NCBI GenBank assembly: GCA_947474705.1
Contig: CANJJS010000016.1
Coordinates: 1 to 64,000, forward strand
Length of the DNA stretch: 64,000 bases
Reading direction: 5' to 3'
Source: Acetobacteraceae bacterium
GTDB lineage: Bacteria > Pseudomonadota > Alphaproteobacteria > Acetobacterales > Acetobacteraceae
Part shown: in pieces, positions 55,497-63,730 of the stretch
Numbering within the stretch: the first letter of the stretch is position 1
Layout of the letters: each line of letters begins with the position of its first letter
The notes under the pieces: generated by a model
What the model saw: only the letters and a program-made list of their open reading frames with translations
What the model was told of the DNA's origin: nothing
Database searches by the model: none
Position numbers and translations under genes: made by a program

Positions 55497-56783
55497 ATGG
55501 CCGCGCCCGGCCCCGCCTTCCAGGCGGTCTGGGCCACGGCCCAGAACCTCGCGCGGCAACGCCGATTCGAGGAGTCACTCCGTGTGTTCGACCGGTTGGC
55601 CGCCCTCGCGCCGGACAACCCGAGCCTGCTGGTCTCCCGCGGCGCCACCTTGCTGCTGTCCGACGATTCCCAAAACGCGCTGCGCCATTTCGAGGACCTG
55701 ACACGGTCTCACCCCCATCTCGAAGACGCCTGGCAAGGACTCGGCAAAGCCCTCTACGACCAGCACCGGGCGGAAGAGGCCGTGGCGGCCTTCACCCAGG
55801 CGGCGGGATTAAGCGCCGATCCCGCGCGGGCCTTATACCATCGCGGCATGGCCTACCTGTTGATGGGCGATTTCGCGCGGGGCTGGCGCGACTACGAACA
55901 TCGCCTGACCATCCCCGCCTTCGGCCATCGCGTCTTCGCCCAACCCCGCTGGGACGGCACGCCCTTGGCCGGACGCCGTCTGCTGGTCATTTGCGAACAA
56001 GGCTACGGCGACGTCTTTCAGTTCGCCCGCTTCCTGCCCGTCCTCCGCGACCGGCACGGCCCCTTCGCCTTCGAGTGCCCGATGGAACTGCGCGATATCC
56101 TCGCGCCGACGCTCGATGGACTCGACATCGTGCCCCTGCGCGGACGCCAGGCGCCGGACACAAGGTTCGATTGTTACGCCTCCTTGTTAAGCCTACCGTT
56201 TCTGCTGAAGATCGAACCGGCGGATATCCCCGCCGCGCCCGCCCACCTCGCCATCCCCCCCGCCCCTGGGCGTCCCCCCGGTTTCCGCGCCGGTGTCGTC
56301 TGGGCCGGCAAAACATCGCACCCGCAGGACAGCCATCGCTCGATGGACCCAGAGTTTTTGGGCCCCCTGACCTCGCTCCCCGGCGTGCAATTCGTGTCAC
56401 TGCAAAAAGAAACGGGGTCTCGCCCGCCATTGCCCGGCCTGTGCCCGTTTCCACCGGAACCGGAGACGCCGCTGGCCAGTTTCATGGACACCGCGCGGCA
56501 TATCCAGACGCTCGACCTGGTCGTCGCGGTCGATACCGCGGTGGCGCATTTGGCCGCGGCGATGGGCAAACCCACATGGCTGTTGCTGTCCGCCGCCGGC
56601 GAATGGCGCTGGTTACGGGAGCGATCCGACTCGCCTTGGTATCCCACGATGCGGATTTTCCGCCAGACCCGCCTTGGCGACTGGCCATCCGCCATCGCGC
56701 CGGCACGCGCGGCACTGGCCCGCCTCCTCGCGGACCAGTGCCGATCGCCGCTTACGCCCGTGGCGGCGGCGCCGTGTTCTTAA
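55497..56783 (+). CDS. TPR protein with GT9/heptosyltransferase-like domain
   Basis: 428-aa protein from ATG 55497. Residues about 10-140 are TPR repeats (RQRRFEESLRVFDRLAALAP, ARALYHRGMAYLLMGDFARG). The C-terminal ~250 residues look like a GT9 (heptosyltransferase-type) fold with FRAGVVWAGKTSHPQDSHRS and LVVAVDTAVAHLAAAMGKPT. Such fusions occur in protein O-glycosylation or adhesin systems. Likely cotranscribed with the TIGR03032 gene. Its 3' end overlaps the convergent GST by 32 bp. Confidence 0.82.
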   Translation: MAAPGPAFQAVWATAQNLARQRRFEESLRVFDRLAALAPDNPSLLVSRGATLLLSDDSQNALRHFEDLTRSHPHLEDAWQGLGKALYDQHRAEEAVAAFTQAAGLSADPARALYHRGMAYLLMGDFARGWRDYEHRLTIPAFGHRVFAQPRWDGTPLAGRRLLVICEQGYGDVFQFARFLPVLRDRHGPFAFECPMELRDILAPTLDGLDIVPLRGRQAPDTRFDCYASLLSLPFLLKIEPADIPAAPAHLAIPPAPGRPPGFRAGVVWAGKTSHPQDSHRSMDPEFLGPLTSLPGVQFVSLQKETGSRPPLPGLCPFPPEPETPLASFMDTARHIQTLDLVVAVDTAVAHLAAAMGKPTWLLLSAAGEWRWLRERSDSPWYPTMRIFRQTRLGDWPSAIAPARAALARLLADQCRSPLTPVAAAPCS

Positions 56784-57378
56784 ACGAATCCCGCGCCGTC
56801 AGCTTCGCGATGTAAGCCGAGACATGCGCGTGCTGATCGAGCACCGCCTTGCACGCCGGGAACATCGCCCCCGTCGCCAGCATCGGCAGCACGTTCATAT
56901 CGGCATAGGTTAACGCATCCCCCACCAAATACCCCGTCGCCGCCAGCGCCTTGTCCAACGCGGCGGCGCATTTTTCGATTTCCGGCAACGCGGCCTCGAT
57001 CTTCGCGGTGTCCGGCCCTTTCTCCTTGTTGAAAAAGATGGAGGGCACGACGAATTGCCGCATGATCCAATCGTCGACCTTGCCGTTGCCGTAGGACACC
57101 CATTGCTCGCAGCGCGCGGCGCCCAAAGCGTCTTCCGGAATGAACTTCGGGCCCGGAAAGGCCTTGTCGATGTAAGTGGCGATCGCTTTGCTTTCGAACA
57201 GCGCGACATCGCCGTGGCGCAGGCAGGGGATCTGGCCGGCGGGATGGATCGCGTCCACTTCCGGCGAATGCGGAAACACCGGGTTCAGCTTATAGGCGAC
57301 GCCCTTTTCCTCGCACAGCATGCGAATGGAACGCACGTAATTCGACAACGGAATGCCAAGAATTTCCAGATCGGCCAT
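56752..57378 (-). CDS. glutathione S-transferase family protein
   Basis: 208-aa GST. Thioredoxin-fold N-terminal domain with PLSNYVRSIRMLCEEKG and the cis-Pro region GQIPCLRHGDVALFESKAIA; alpha-helical C-terminal domain with YLVGDALTYADMNVLPML. Near the CoA cluster it may conjugate or isomerise an intermediate. The substrate is unknown. It is 28 bp after the crotonase gene in the same direction. Confidence 0.9.
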   Translation of the reverse strand: MADLEILGIPLSNYVRSIRMLCEEKGVAYKLNPVFPHSPEVDAIHPAGQIPCLRHGDVALFESKAIATYIDKAFPGPKFIPEDALGAARCEQWVSYGNGKVDDWIMRQFVVPSIFFNKEKGPDTAKIEAALPEIEKCAAALDKALAATGYLVGDALTYADMNVLPMLATGAMFPACKAVLDQHAHVSAYIAKLTARDSFKNTAPPPRA

Positions 57379-57405
57379 GGTTTCGTATCCTTTCGATCGC
57401 GGTGT

Positions 57406-58212
57406 TTACCGTCCCTTGAAGTTCGTCCGCCGCTTCTCGCGAAACGCCGTCACACCCTCGGTATGATCCTCGGACATGCCCGCCGACGTTTGCAACTTGG
57501 CTTCCAGCGCGAGCTGCTGCTCATACGTATTGTCCGGGCTGGCCCAGTACATTTTCCGGATCAACGCCAGCGACATCGGTCCATCCGCCAGCCTCTGTCC
57601 CATCTCCCGCACCGCCGCCGGGAATTCCGCATCGTCCACGACCCGGTTGATCAGCCCCCACTCAAGCGCTTTTTCGGCCGGCAAACGTTCCGCGAGCATC
57701 GACATTTCCATGGCGCGCGCCAGCCCGATCAACCGCGGCAGCGTATACGACGACCCGCCATCCGGCACCAAACCGATCCGCGCGAAAGCCTGCAAGAACG
57801 ACGCGGACCGCGCCGCGATGCGAATATCGCCCGCCAGCGCGAGACTCATCCCAACGCCCGCCGCGATCCCGTTGATCGCGGTCAGAATCGGCATCTTCAA
57901 GTCGCGCAGCCGCAGAAAGAACGGGTTGTACCAGGTTTCCAGGGAACTCTTCACCTCGCCGCGCGCTTCGGCGGCGCGGTCGCGCGGCGGAGCGTCCTTG
58001 TCGTTCAGATTGGCGCCAGAGGAAAAGGCGCGGCCCGCGCCCGTGATCGTCAGGCAGCGCGCATCGCTGGCCTCGATTTTTTCCATCGCCCAATCGATAT
58101 CTTTTCGTAGCTTAACCCCAAAAGGATTCAGGACGGACGGGTCGTTCAACGTCATCGTCGCGACGTTGTTTTCGAAGTTGAGGAGAACACGTCCGTTCGG
58201 CGCATCGGTCAT
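57406..58212 (-). CDS. enoyl-CoA hydratase/isomerase (PaaG-like)
   Basis: 268-aa crotonase-fold enzyme from ATG 58212. Oxyanion-hole segments GAGRAFSSGANL and NGIAAGVGMSLALAGDIRIA. At the first catalytic position the usual PE is replaced (LQAFARIGLVPDGG), as in PaaG-type isomerases, with an Asp nearby; the second Glu (AMEM) is kept. So an isomerase role is more likely than plain hydration. One base separates it from the upstream CoA-transferase stop. Confidence 0.87.
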   Translation of the reverse strand: MTDAPNGRVLLNFENNVATMTLNDPSVLNPFGVKLRKDIDWAMEKIEASDARCLTITGAGRAFSSGANLNDKDAPPRDRAAEARGEVKSSLETWYNPFFLRLRDLKMPILTAINGIAAGVGMSLALAGDIRIAARSASFLQAFARIGLVPDGGSSYTLPRLIGLARAMEMSMLAERLPAEKALEWGLINRVVDDAEFPAAVREMGQRLADGPMSLALIRKMYWASPDNTYEQQLALEAKLQTSAGMSEDHTEGVTAFREKRRTNFKGR

Positions 58213-58213
58213 T

Positions 58214-59413
58214 TCAAATTGCTCCTGTTTCGCGCAGCCGCGCGATTTCGGCGGCGGACAGTCCCAGCCAGCCGCCATAGATTTCGTCGTTGTGCTCGCC
58301 GACCATCGGACTGAGGCGGGTCGGAACTTTTTCGGTCTCGTGGAACCGTAGCGGGGAATTCGGCAGCACCACCGGCCCATAGTCGTAATGGTCGACCACT
58401 TCCAGCGTGCCGCGCCCGTGCATATGCGGATCGTCGAGCATTTCCTGAAGATCGCGCACCGGCGCGCAGGGCACCTTGAACCGGCTGGTCGCGGCGAAAA
58501 TCTCCGCGCGGGTATGGGCCTTGGTCCAGGTGGACACCACGCCTTCGGTCTCCGCGTAATGCGCGACGCGGGCGTCGTTTTTAATGAACCGAGGGTCGTC
58601 CTTCAGGTCCTCCCGCTCCATCGCGCGCAGCAGGTTCTGCCATTGCGTTTCCGTGACCAGGATGATCGCGACATGCCCGTCCGAGGCCTCGTACACATTG
58701 TACGGCGCCCGGTTGAAATTGGCGAAGGCGTTGCCGGTCCGGCCCGGCACGTTCTTACCGGCGCGGTGATACTGGTCGATCGCGGTGGCCAGCGCCGGAA
58801 ACACCGCCTCCACCATCGCGATTTCCACCAGCCTGCCCTTGCCGGTTCGTTCCCGCTGCAACAACGCGGTCATAAGTCCCGCGTAAAGATGCGCGCCGCC
58901 GAGAATATCCACGTAAGGCGCACCCGTTCGCAGCGGCGGTCCGTCGGGATACCCGGTCAGAGACATCACGCCCGAGGCCGCCTGAATCGTGAAATCCATC
59001 GCCAGATTATCGCGATCCGGCCCCGACAACCCGAATCCAGTACCGGAAACATAAACCAGCTTCGGATTAATTTCTCGAAGCACGGACCAGCCGACACCCA
59101 ACCGGTCCATCACCCCCGGCGCGTAATTTTCCACGACGGCATCCGCCTTGAGCACCATTCGCTTCAGCAGCGCGACACCCTCCGGATGTTTCAAATCCAT
59201 CGTGATCCCGCGCTTGTTCGCGTTCAGCGCGGCCACCGGATAAGAACCCGTCATCCCCGGCGGCGCCATCCCGCGAAGACTCTCGCCTTTCGGTGGCTCG
59301 ATTTTTATCACATCGGCGCCCGCCTTCGCGGCCATGAAGGTCGCGTAGGGCCCCTGATAGAACTGGGTGAAATCGAGGATGGTAAACCCATCCAACGGCG
59401 GTGTGTCGTCCAT
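58214..59413 (-). CDS. class III CoA transferase (CaiB/BaiF family) 1
   Basis: 399-aa family III CoA transferase from ATG 59413. ILDFTQFYQGPYATFMAAKA, GADVIKIEPPKGESLRG, and DVVENYAP-type FAPGVMDRLGVG region (AVVENYAPGVMDRLG) containing the catalytic Asp context NLAMDFTIQAASG; C-terminal LPNSPLRFHET. It moves CoA between carboxylic acids. The next gene upstream is a paralogue sharing TGATG with it; the two may work as a heteromeric transferase. Confidence 0.9.
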   Translation of the reverse strand: MDDTPPLDGFTILDFTQFYQGPYATFMAAKAGADVIKIEPPKGESLRGMAPPGMTGSYPVAALNANKRGITMDLKHPEGVALLKRMVLKADAVVENYAPGVMDRLGVGWSVLREINPKLVYVSGTGFGLSGPDRDNLAMDFTIQAASGVMSLTGYPDGPPLRTGAPYVDILGGAHLYAGLMTALLQRERTGKGRLVEIAMVEAVFPALATAIDQYHRAGKNVPGRTGNAFANFNRAPYNVYEASDGHVAIILVTETQWQNLLRAMEREDLKDDPRFIKNDARVAHYAETEGVVSTWTKAHTRAEIFAATSRFKVPCAPVRDLQEMLDDPHMHGRGTLEVVDHYDYGPVVLPNSPLRFHETEKVPTRLSPMVGEHNDEIYGGWLGLSAAEIARLRETGAI

Positions 59414-60600
59414 CAGATCGCCTTCTCCGCGCGCAGCGTTTCCAGTTCGGCGGCGGACAGGCCCAGCCACCCGCCATAAACCTCGTCGTTATGGGCCCCA
59501 ACCAGCGCGCTCGGCACCGGCGGCGCGGTCTCCAGCCCATGCAGCCGCAACGGCGAATTCGGAAGCACGACCCGCCCGAGATCGGGATGATCGACCCATT
59601 CCAGCGTGCCCCGGCCATGCATGTGCTCGCACATCATGACCTCCGCGACGTCGCGCACCGCCGACAACGGGATTTTGTTCGCCCGCGCGATCGCCTCCGC
59701 CTCGGCCTTGGTCAGCCCCGCGGTCCAGGCGGACACCATGTCCGAAACCTCCTGCTCCCGCTGCGCCCGCCCATGCATCGTGGCGAGGCCCGGATCGTCC
59801 TTCATCTCACCGCGACCCATGACATCCAGCAATTTCAGCCAGTGCCCATCCGTGCCCGTGTGAATCGCGACATATCCGTCCTTGACCGGGAACACGCCGT
59901 AGGGCGCGATCGACCCATTGCCGCCGTTACCGCTCCGTTCCGGCACGGTGCCTCGCCGCGTGTAGGAATCAATCGGCCCCGCCAGCGGAAAATACATCGC
60001 CTCCAGCATCGCCGTTTCGACCAGCCGTCCTTCGCCGCTCCGTTCGCGCTCGAACAAGGCCGTCATGATCGCGCCATAAGCGTGAATACCGCCGGAGAAA
60101 TCGGCCACCGTGACCCCCGCGCGCATCGGCGGCCCACCGGCCTCGCCCGTCACGCTCATCAGCCCGGAGGACGCCTGCACGACCAGATCCATCGCCAGAT
60201 CGCCACTGCGCGGCCCGGAAATACCGTAACCGGACGCGGTGCAATAAATCAGCCGCGGATTGATGTCATGCAGCACGGACCAGCCGACGCCGAGCTTGTC
60301 CATCGCGCCCGGCGCGAAATTCTCCAACAGCACGTCGGCGCGCTTCACCATTTCGAACAGCAGCGCCTTGCCCTTTTCCGTCTTCAAATTCAGCGTCACC
60401 GCCCGCTTGTTCGCGTTCAGCATCGCGAAGGGCATCGTCGTCTTGCGCCCCGGCGCGACGCGGCGGCGCAGCGGCTCGCCCCCCGGCGGCTCGATCTTGA
60501 TGACATCGGCCCCCGCCTTCGCCATCAGCAGCGTGGCATAGGAGCCCTGGTAAATCTGTCCGAAATCGAGAACGGTGATACCGGTCAGCGGCATGGTCAT
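59413..60600 (-). CDS. class III CoA transferase (CaiB/BaiF family) 2
   Basis: 395-aa paralogue of the downstream gene. VLDFGQIYQGSYATLLMAKA, GADVIKIEPPGGEPLRRR, VLLENFAPGAMDKLGVG, and DLAMDLVVQASSGLM with the catalytic Asp. C-terminal LPNSPLRLHGL. Same length and domain order as its neighbour, with which it is clearly a tandem duplication. Pairs like these form SmtAB-type or single-enzyme transferases. Located three bases after a crotonase gene. Confidence 0.9.
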   Translation of the reverse strand: MTMPLTGITVLDFGQIYQGSYATLLMAKAGADVIKIEPPGGEPLRRRVAPGRKTTMPFAMLNANKRAVTLNLKTEKGKALLFEMVKRADVLLENFAPGAMDKLGVGWSVLHDINPRLIYCTASGYGISGPRSGDLAMDLVVQASSGLMSVTGEAGGPPMRAGVTVADFSGGIHAYGAIMTALFERERSGEGRLVETAMLEAMYFPLAGPIDSYTRRGTVPERSGNGGNGSIAPYGVFPVKDGYVAIHTGTDGHWLKLLDVMGRGEMKDDPGLATMHGRAQREQEVSDMVSAWTAGLTKAEAEAIARANKIPLSAVRDVAEVMMCEHMHGRGTLEWVDHPDLGRVVLPNSPLRLHGLETAPPVPSALVGAHNDEVYGGWLGLSAAELETLRAEKAI

Positions 60601-60603
60601 GGT

Positions 60604-61392
60604 TCAGCGGCCCTTGAATGCGGGTTTGCGGCGTTCGCGCCAGGATTTGTGGCTCTCCGCCTTGTCTTCGGTCATTTCCAGCATGGCGAATCGATACAGA
60701 TCGCCAAGGACCGCGTCCGGCAGAGGCGTCTCCATCCCCGATCGCAACGATTCCTTGGTCAGTCTCGCGGCCAAAGGCGGCAGCGCGGCGATGTGATTCG
60801 CGACCTCCATCGCCCTGTCCATCAGCGCCTCCGGCTTCGCCAGAAACTGTGCGAGGCCAATCCGGAACGCCTCGTCGCCGGTCACCGGAAATCCATAGGC
60901 GGCGCGCATCGCATTGGCCTTGCCCACCCAGCGCGCCAGCCGCACCGTGCCCGCCTGCGCCGGAATGATCCCCAGACCGGCCTGCGGCAAACGCCACTCC
61001 GCCGCCTCCGACGCGACGATCATGTCGCAGCAATAGGTGACAATGCACCCGATCCCGATCGCATACCCGTTCACCGCCGCGATAATCGGCTTCGAAAAAT
61101 CCGTCACCAGCGCGATCGCGCTTTGCCGCCGCCGCGACGGCAACTCCTCGATGAAATCCGCCACCGACTCATGCGTGTGCGTCTTCGGGTTCTTCAGATC
61201 CGCCCCCGCGCTGAACGCATTCCCCGCCGGATCGCCCGTCAACACCACGCAGCGGACATCGCGATCCTCCTCCAGTTGCGGCATCAGTTCGATGAATCGC
61301 TCGTTATACTCCTGGCACCAGGCGTTGCGCGCCTCCGGACGGCTGAGCGTCAGGATCGCGACCTGGCCGCGCTTCTCGCGGAGCAATGGCAT
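60604..61392 (-). CDS. crotonase-family protein lacking both usual glutamates
   Basis: 262-aa protein of the enoyl-CoA hydratase family. Oxyanion-hole segments GNAFSAGADLK and NGYAIGIGCIVTYCCDMIV are present. At the two catalytic positions there is Gln instead of Glu (RLPQAGLGIIPAQAG) and Arg (AMRA) instead of AMEM. So simple hydration is unlikely; it may catalyse another crotonase reaction. First gene of the minus-strand CoA cluster, divergent from the next crotonase gene across 88 bp. Confidence 0.85.
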   Translation of the reverse strand: MPLLREKRGQVAILTLSRPEARNAWCQEYNERFIELMPQLEEDRDVRCVVLTGDPAGNAFSAGADLKNPKTHTHESVADFIEELPSRRRQSAIALVTDFSKPIIAAVNGYAIGIGCIVTYCCDMIVASEAAEWRLPQAGLGIIPAQAGTVRLARWVGKANAMRAAYGFPVTGDEAFRIGLAQFLAKPEALMDRAMEVANHIAALPPLAARLTKESLRSGMETPLPDAVLGDLYRFAMLEMTEDKAESHKSWRERRKPAFKGR

Positions 61393-61480
61393 GTCGAAAA
61401 GTCTCCCCCCGTTTGCGGTCTGCTTCCTCGGTCCCTAGGCTACACCACATGACGCGAAACGCCATGCCAAGGAGGAACAG

Positions 61481-62272
61481 ATGACCGACGAGCGGCAATA
61501 CGTCGACTACGAACGGAACGGAAACATCGTGACCATCGCGATGAACCGGCCCGAAAAACTCAACGCCGTCAGCGACGAGGTCGTCCGGCAACTGATGACC
61601 GCGTTTCGACAATTCGACGCCGATCCCGAAGCCCATGTCGCGATCTTCTGCGGCCGCGGCCGCGCCTTTTGTTCCGGCGCCGACGTGTTGCAGCGGCAAT
61701 TACGTTCGCGCGAGGAATTCGAACGTCTGGGCGGCCCCCAGGGTCACGGTGCCAATTCCGGCGACCTGCTTATGCAATCCGTCAACTGGAAGCCCGTCAT
61801 CTGCGCCGTCCACGGCTACGTCCTTGGCCTTGGCCTTGGCATGATGCTGGACTGCGACCTGATCGTCGCCGAAACCGGAACGAAAATGCACCTGACGGAA
61901 ACGTCCCGCGGCCTTGGTTCGGCCAAGCAATGGGCGCAATTGCACTTCCGCAGCGGCGCCTTCGCCGACGAAATCGCCCTGACCGGCCGTTACTTCACCG
62001 CCGAGGAAGCCAAAGCCGGCGGCCTGATCAACCGCGTCGCCCCCGAAGGCAAGCTGATGGAAGAAGCCCGGAAACTGGCGGAAGAAGTCGCCGCCAACCC
62101 GCCACTAAGCGTCCGCGCCGTCGTCCGCACCCGCCGCTGGCGGTTGGGCGAGGTGGTACGCGAAGCCGCGCACCAACAGGCACCCATGAAACTTTATCTG
62201 AGCGAGGATTTCCACGAAGCCGCTCTGGCCTTCAAGGAAAAACGCAAGCCGCGCCCCTTCAAGGGACGCTGA
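61481..62272 (+). CDS. enoyl-CoA hydratase
   Basis: 263-aa crotonase. FCGRGRAFCSGADV and HGYVLGLGLGMMLDCDLIVA form the oxyanion hole. Glu is present at both expected positions (LTETSRGLGSAKQW and ADEIALTG), so hydration or a related reaction is possible. It is divergent from the minus-strand CoA cluster and lies next to mucR. A caaggagg site precedes the ATG. Confidence 0.88.
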   Translation: MTDERQYVDYERNGNIVTIAMNRPEKLNAVSDEVVRQLMTAFRQFDADPEAHVAIFCGRGRAFCSGADVLQRQLRSREEFERLGGPQGHGANSGDLLMQSVNWKPVICAVHGYVLGLGLGMMLDCDLIVAETGTKMHLTETSRGLGSAKQWAQLHFRSGAFADEIALTGRYFTAEEAKAGGLINRVAPEGKLMEEARKLAEEVAANPPLSVRAVVRTRRWRLGEVVREAAHQQAPMKLYLSEDFHEAALAFKEKRKPRPFKGR

Positions 62273-62344
62273 CGCGGCCAACCCATGCCGTGGCGCCCGG
62301 CGCCGCAGCATGCCCTATAGGGAAAGCAAGCCCAGACCGCGCGG

Positions 62345-62770
62345 CTATTTGCGGCGCGTGCCTTTTTTGGCGCCGGCGGTGCGGCTTTTGCCCAAACCCA
62401 TTTCCTTCGCCAGCGACGACCGCGTCTTCGCGTATTCCGGCGCAACCATTGGGTAGGTGTTCGGCAATCCGTGCCGGGTCCTGTACTGATCGATCGTGAA
62501 ACTGTGTTCGGTCATCAGATGACGCTTGAGCATTGTCATCTTCTTCCCGCATTCCATGCACACGATATAGGTCGGAAACACGGATCGGGCGGCCGGAACA
62601 ACGGATTTCACCGTCTCAACCGGTGCCGGCGCGGCCGGCGCATCGCCAAGACCGGCGAGCGTCTGAAAAACATCACGGATCAGGTCGGGGAGTTCCCCGG
62701 CGTCCACCGCGTTCTTGGTGACGTGCGCGCTCACTATCTGCGCGGTAAGGCTTAGTAGTTCCTCTGACAT
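62345..62770 (-). CDS. mucR: Ros/MucR family zinc-finger transcriptional regulator
   Basis: 141-aa regulator of the Ros/MucR type, typical of alphaproteobacteria. Prokaryotic zinc finger CMECGKKMTMLKRHLMTEH (CX2CX9HX4H), followed by FTIDQYRTRHGLPNTYPMVA, as in all MucR proteins. The C-terminus is basic. It acts as a global or local repressor binding AT-rich DNA. The start at MSEELLSL (62770) is chosen from family homology; a GTG-free ATG at 62785 is possible. Confidence 0.93.
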   Translation of the reverse strand: MSEELLSLTAQIVSAHVTKNAVDAGELPDLIRDVFQTLAGLGDAPAAPAPVETVKSVVPAARSVFPTYIVCMECGKKMTMLKRHLMTEHSFTIDQYRTRHGLPNTYPMVAPEYAKTRSSLAKEMGLGKSRTAGAKKGTRRK

Positions 62771-62929
62771 TGAGGGGGTTCCCATTCGTTAAGGTGGTTC
62801 GGCAAAAGTACCCGGCTCCCACGTTGCCCCGTTGTTGCGCCATTACGTCCGGCATGGAGTTCCATGAAAGTTGCCCCTTTTGGCCAATCTGGGCATGCTT
62901 GTCGAGTATCGCGTGCGGGAGACGTCGAA

Positions 62930-63715
62930 ATGGAACTCGGATTGAATGGAAAAACCGCGCTGGTGACAGGCGCGAATCGCGGAATTGGCGCCGCGATCGC
63001 CATGACATTGGCGCAAGAAGGCGCCGATGTGTGCCTCGTCGCGCGCGATCTGGCCAAACTGGAGGAAACCGCGGCCGCGATTCGCGCCGCCGCCAATGTC
63101 AAGGTCGTGGTGCACGCGGCCGATCTCCGACCGCCGGAAGCCGCGGCCCGGACGGTGGAAAAAGCCGTGGCGGAACTGGGACGCCTGGATATTCTGGTGA
63201 ACAACGCCGGCGCGACCAAACGCGCGGATTTCTTTTCCCTGACCGAGGACGATTGGCAAGATGGGTTCGCGTTGAAATTCCATGGCTATGTCCGCATGAC
63301 CCGTGCGGCCTGGCCACATTTGAAAAGTGTCAAAGGAAACATTGTCAATATCGTCGGCATCGGCGCCCGCGCGGGATCGGCGGAATTCACCATCGGCGGT
63401 TCGGTCAATGTCGCGATCCTCAATTTCACCAAGGCCATGGCCGATATCGGACTCAAAGATGGGGTGCGCGTTAACGCGATCAACCCCGGCCTGATCGAAA
63501 CAGACCGTTTCACCCGCAACATCGAGCGGACGATGAACGATCGCGGCCTGGACCGCGACGCGGCGATCGCTTTCCTGCTCGCCGCCTCCGGCACGAAACG
63601 GCCCGGACGCGCGGACGAGGTCGGCGCTTTGGCCGCCTGGCTGGCATCGGCCAAAGCGGATTTCATGCAAGGCGCCATCGTCGATATCGACGGCGGCTCG
63701 AATCGCGCGCTGTAA
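62930..63715 (+). CDS. SDR-fold protein without the catalytic residues
   Basis: 261-aa protein with an SDR cofactor fold: VTGANRGIGAAIAMTLA and VNNAGATKRADF are intact. But the active site is not: where ISS and YxxxK are expected, the sequence reads NIVGIGARAG and FTIGGSVNVAILNFTKA, so the catalytic Ser, Tyr and Lys are all absent. The C-terminal VDIDGGSNRAL is normal. It may act as a non-reductive enzyme or a scaffold. It is 15 bases before the MmgE/PrpD gene. Confidence 0.85.
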   Translation: MELGLNGKTALVTGANRGIGAAIAMTLAQEGADVCLVARDLAKLEETAAAIRAAANVKVVVHAADLRPPEAAARTVEKAVAELGRLDILVNNAGATKRADFFSLTEDDWQDGFALKFHGYVRMTRAAWPHLKSVKGNIVNIVGIGARAGSAEFTIGGSVNVAILNFTKAMADIGLKDGVRVNAINPGLIETDRFTRNIERTMNDRGLDRDAAIAFLLAASGTKRPGRADEVGALAAWLASAKADFMQGAIVDIDGGSNRAL

Positions 63716-63730
63716 CGAAAGGACCTCCGC

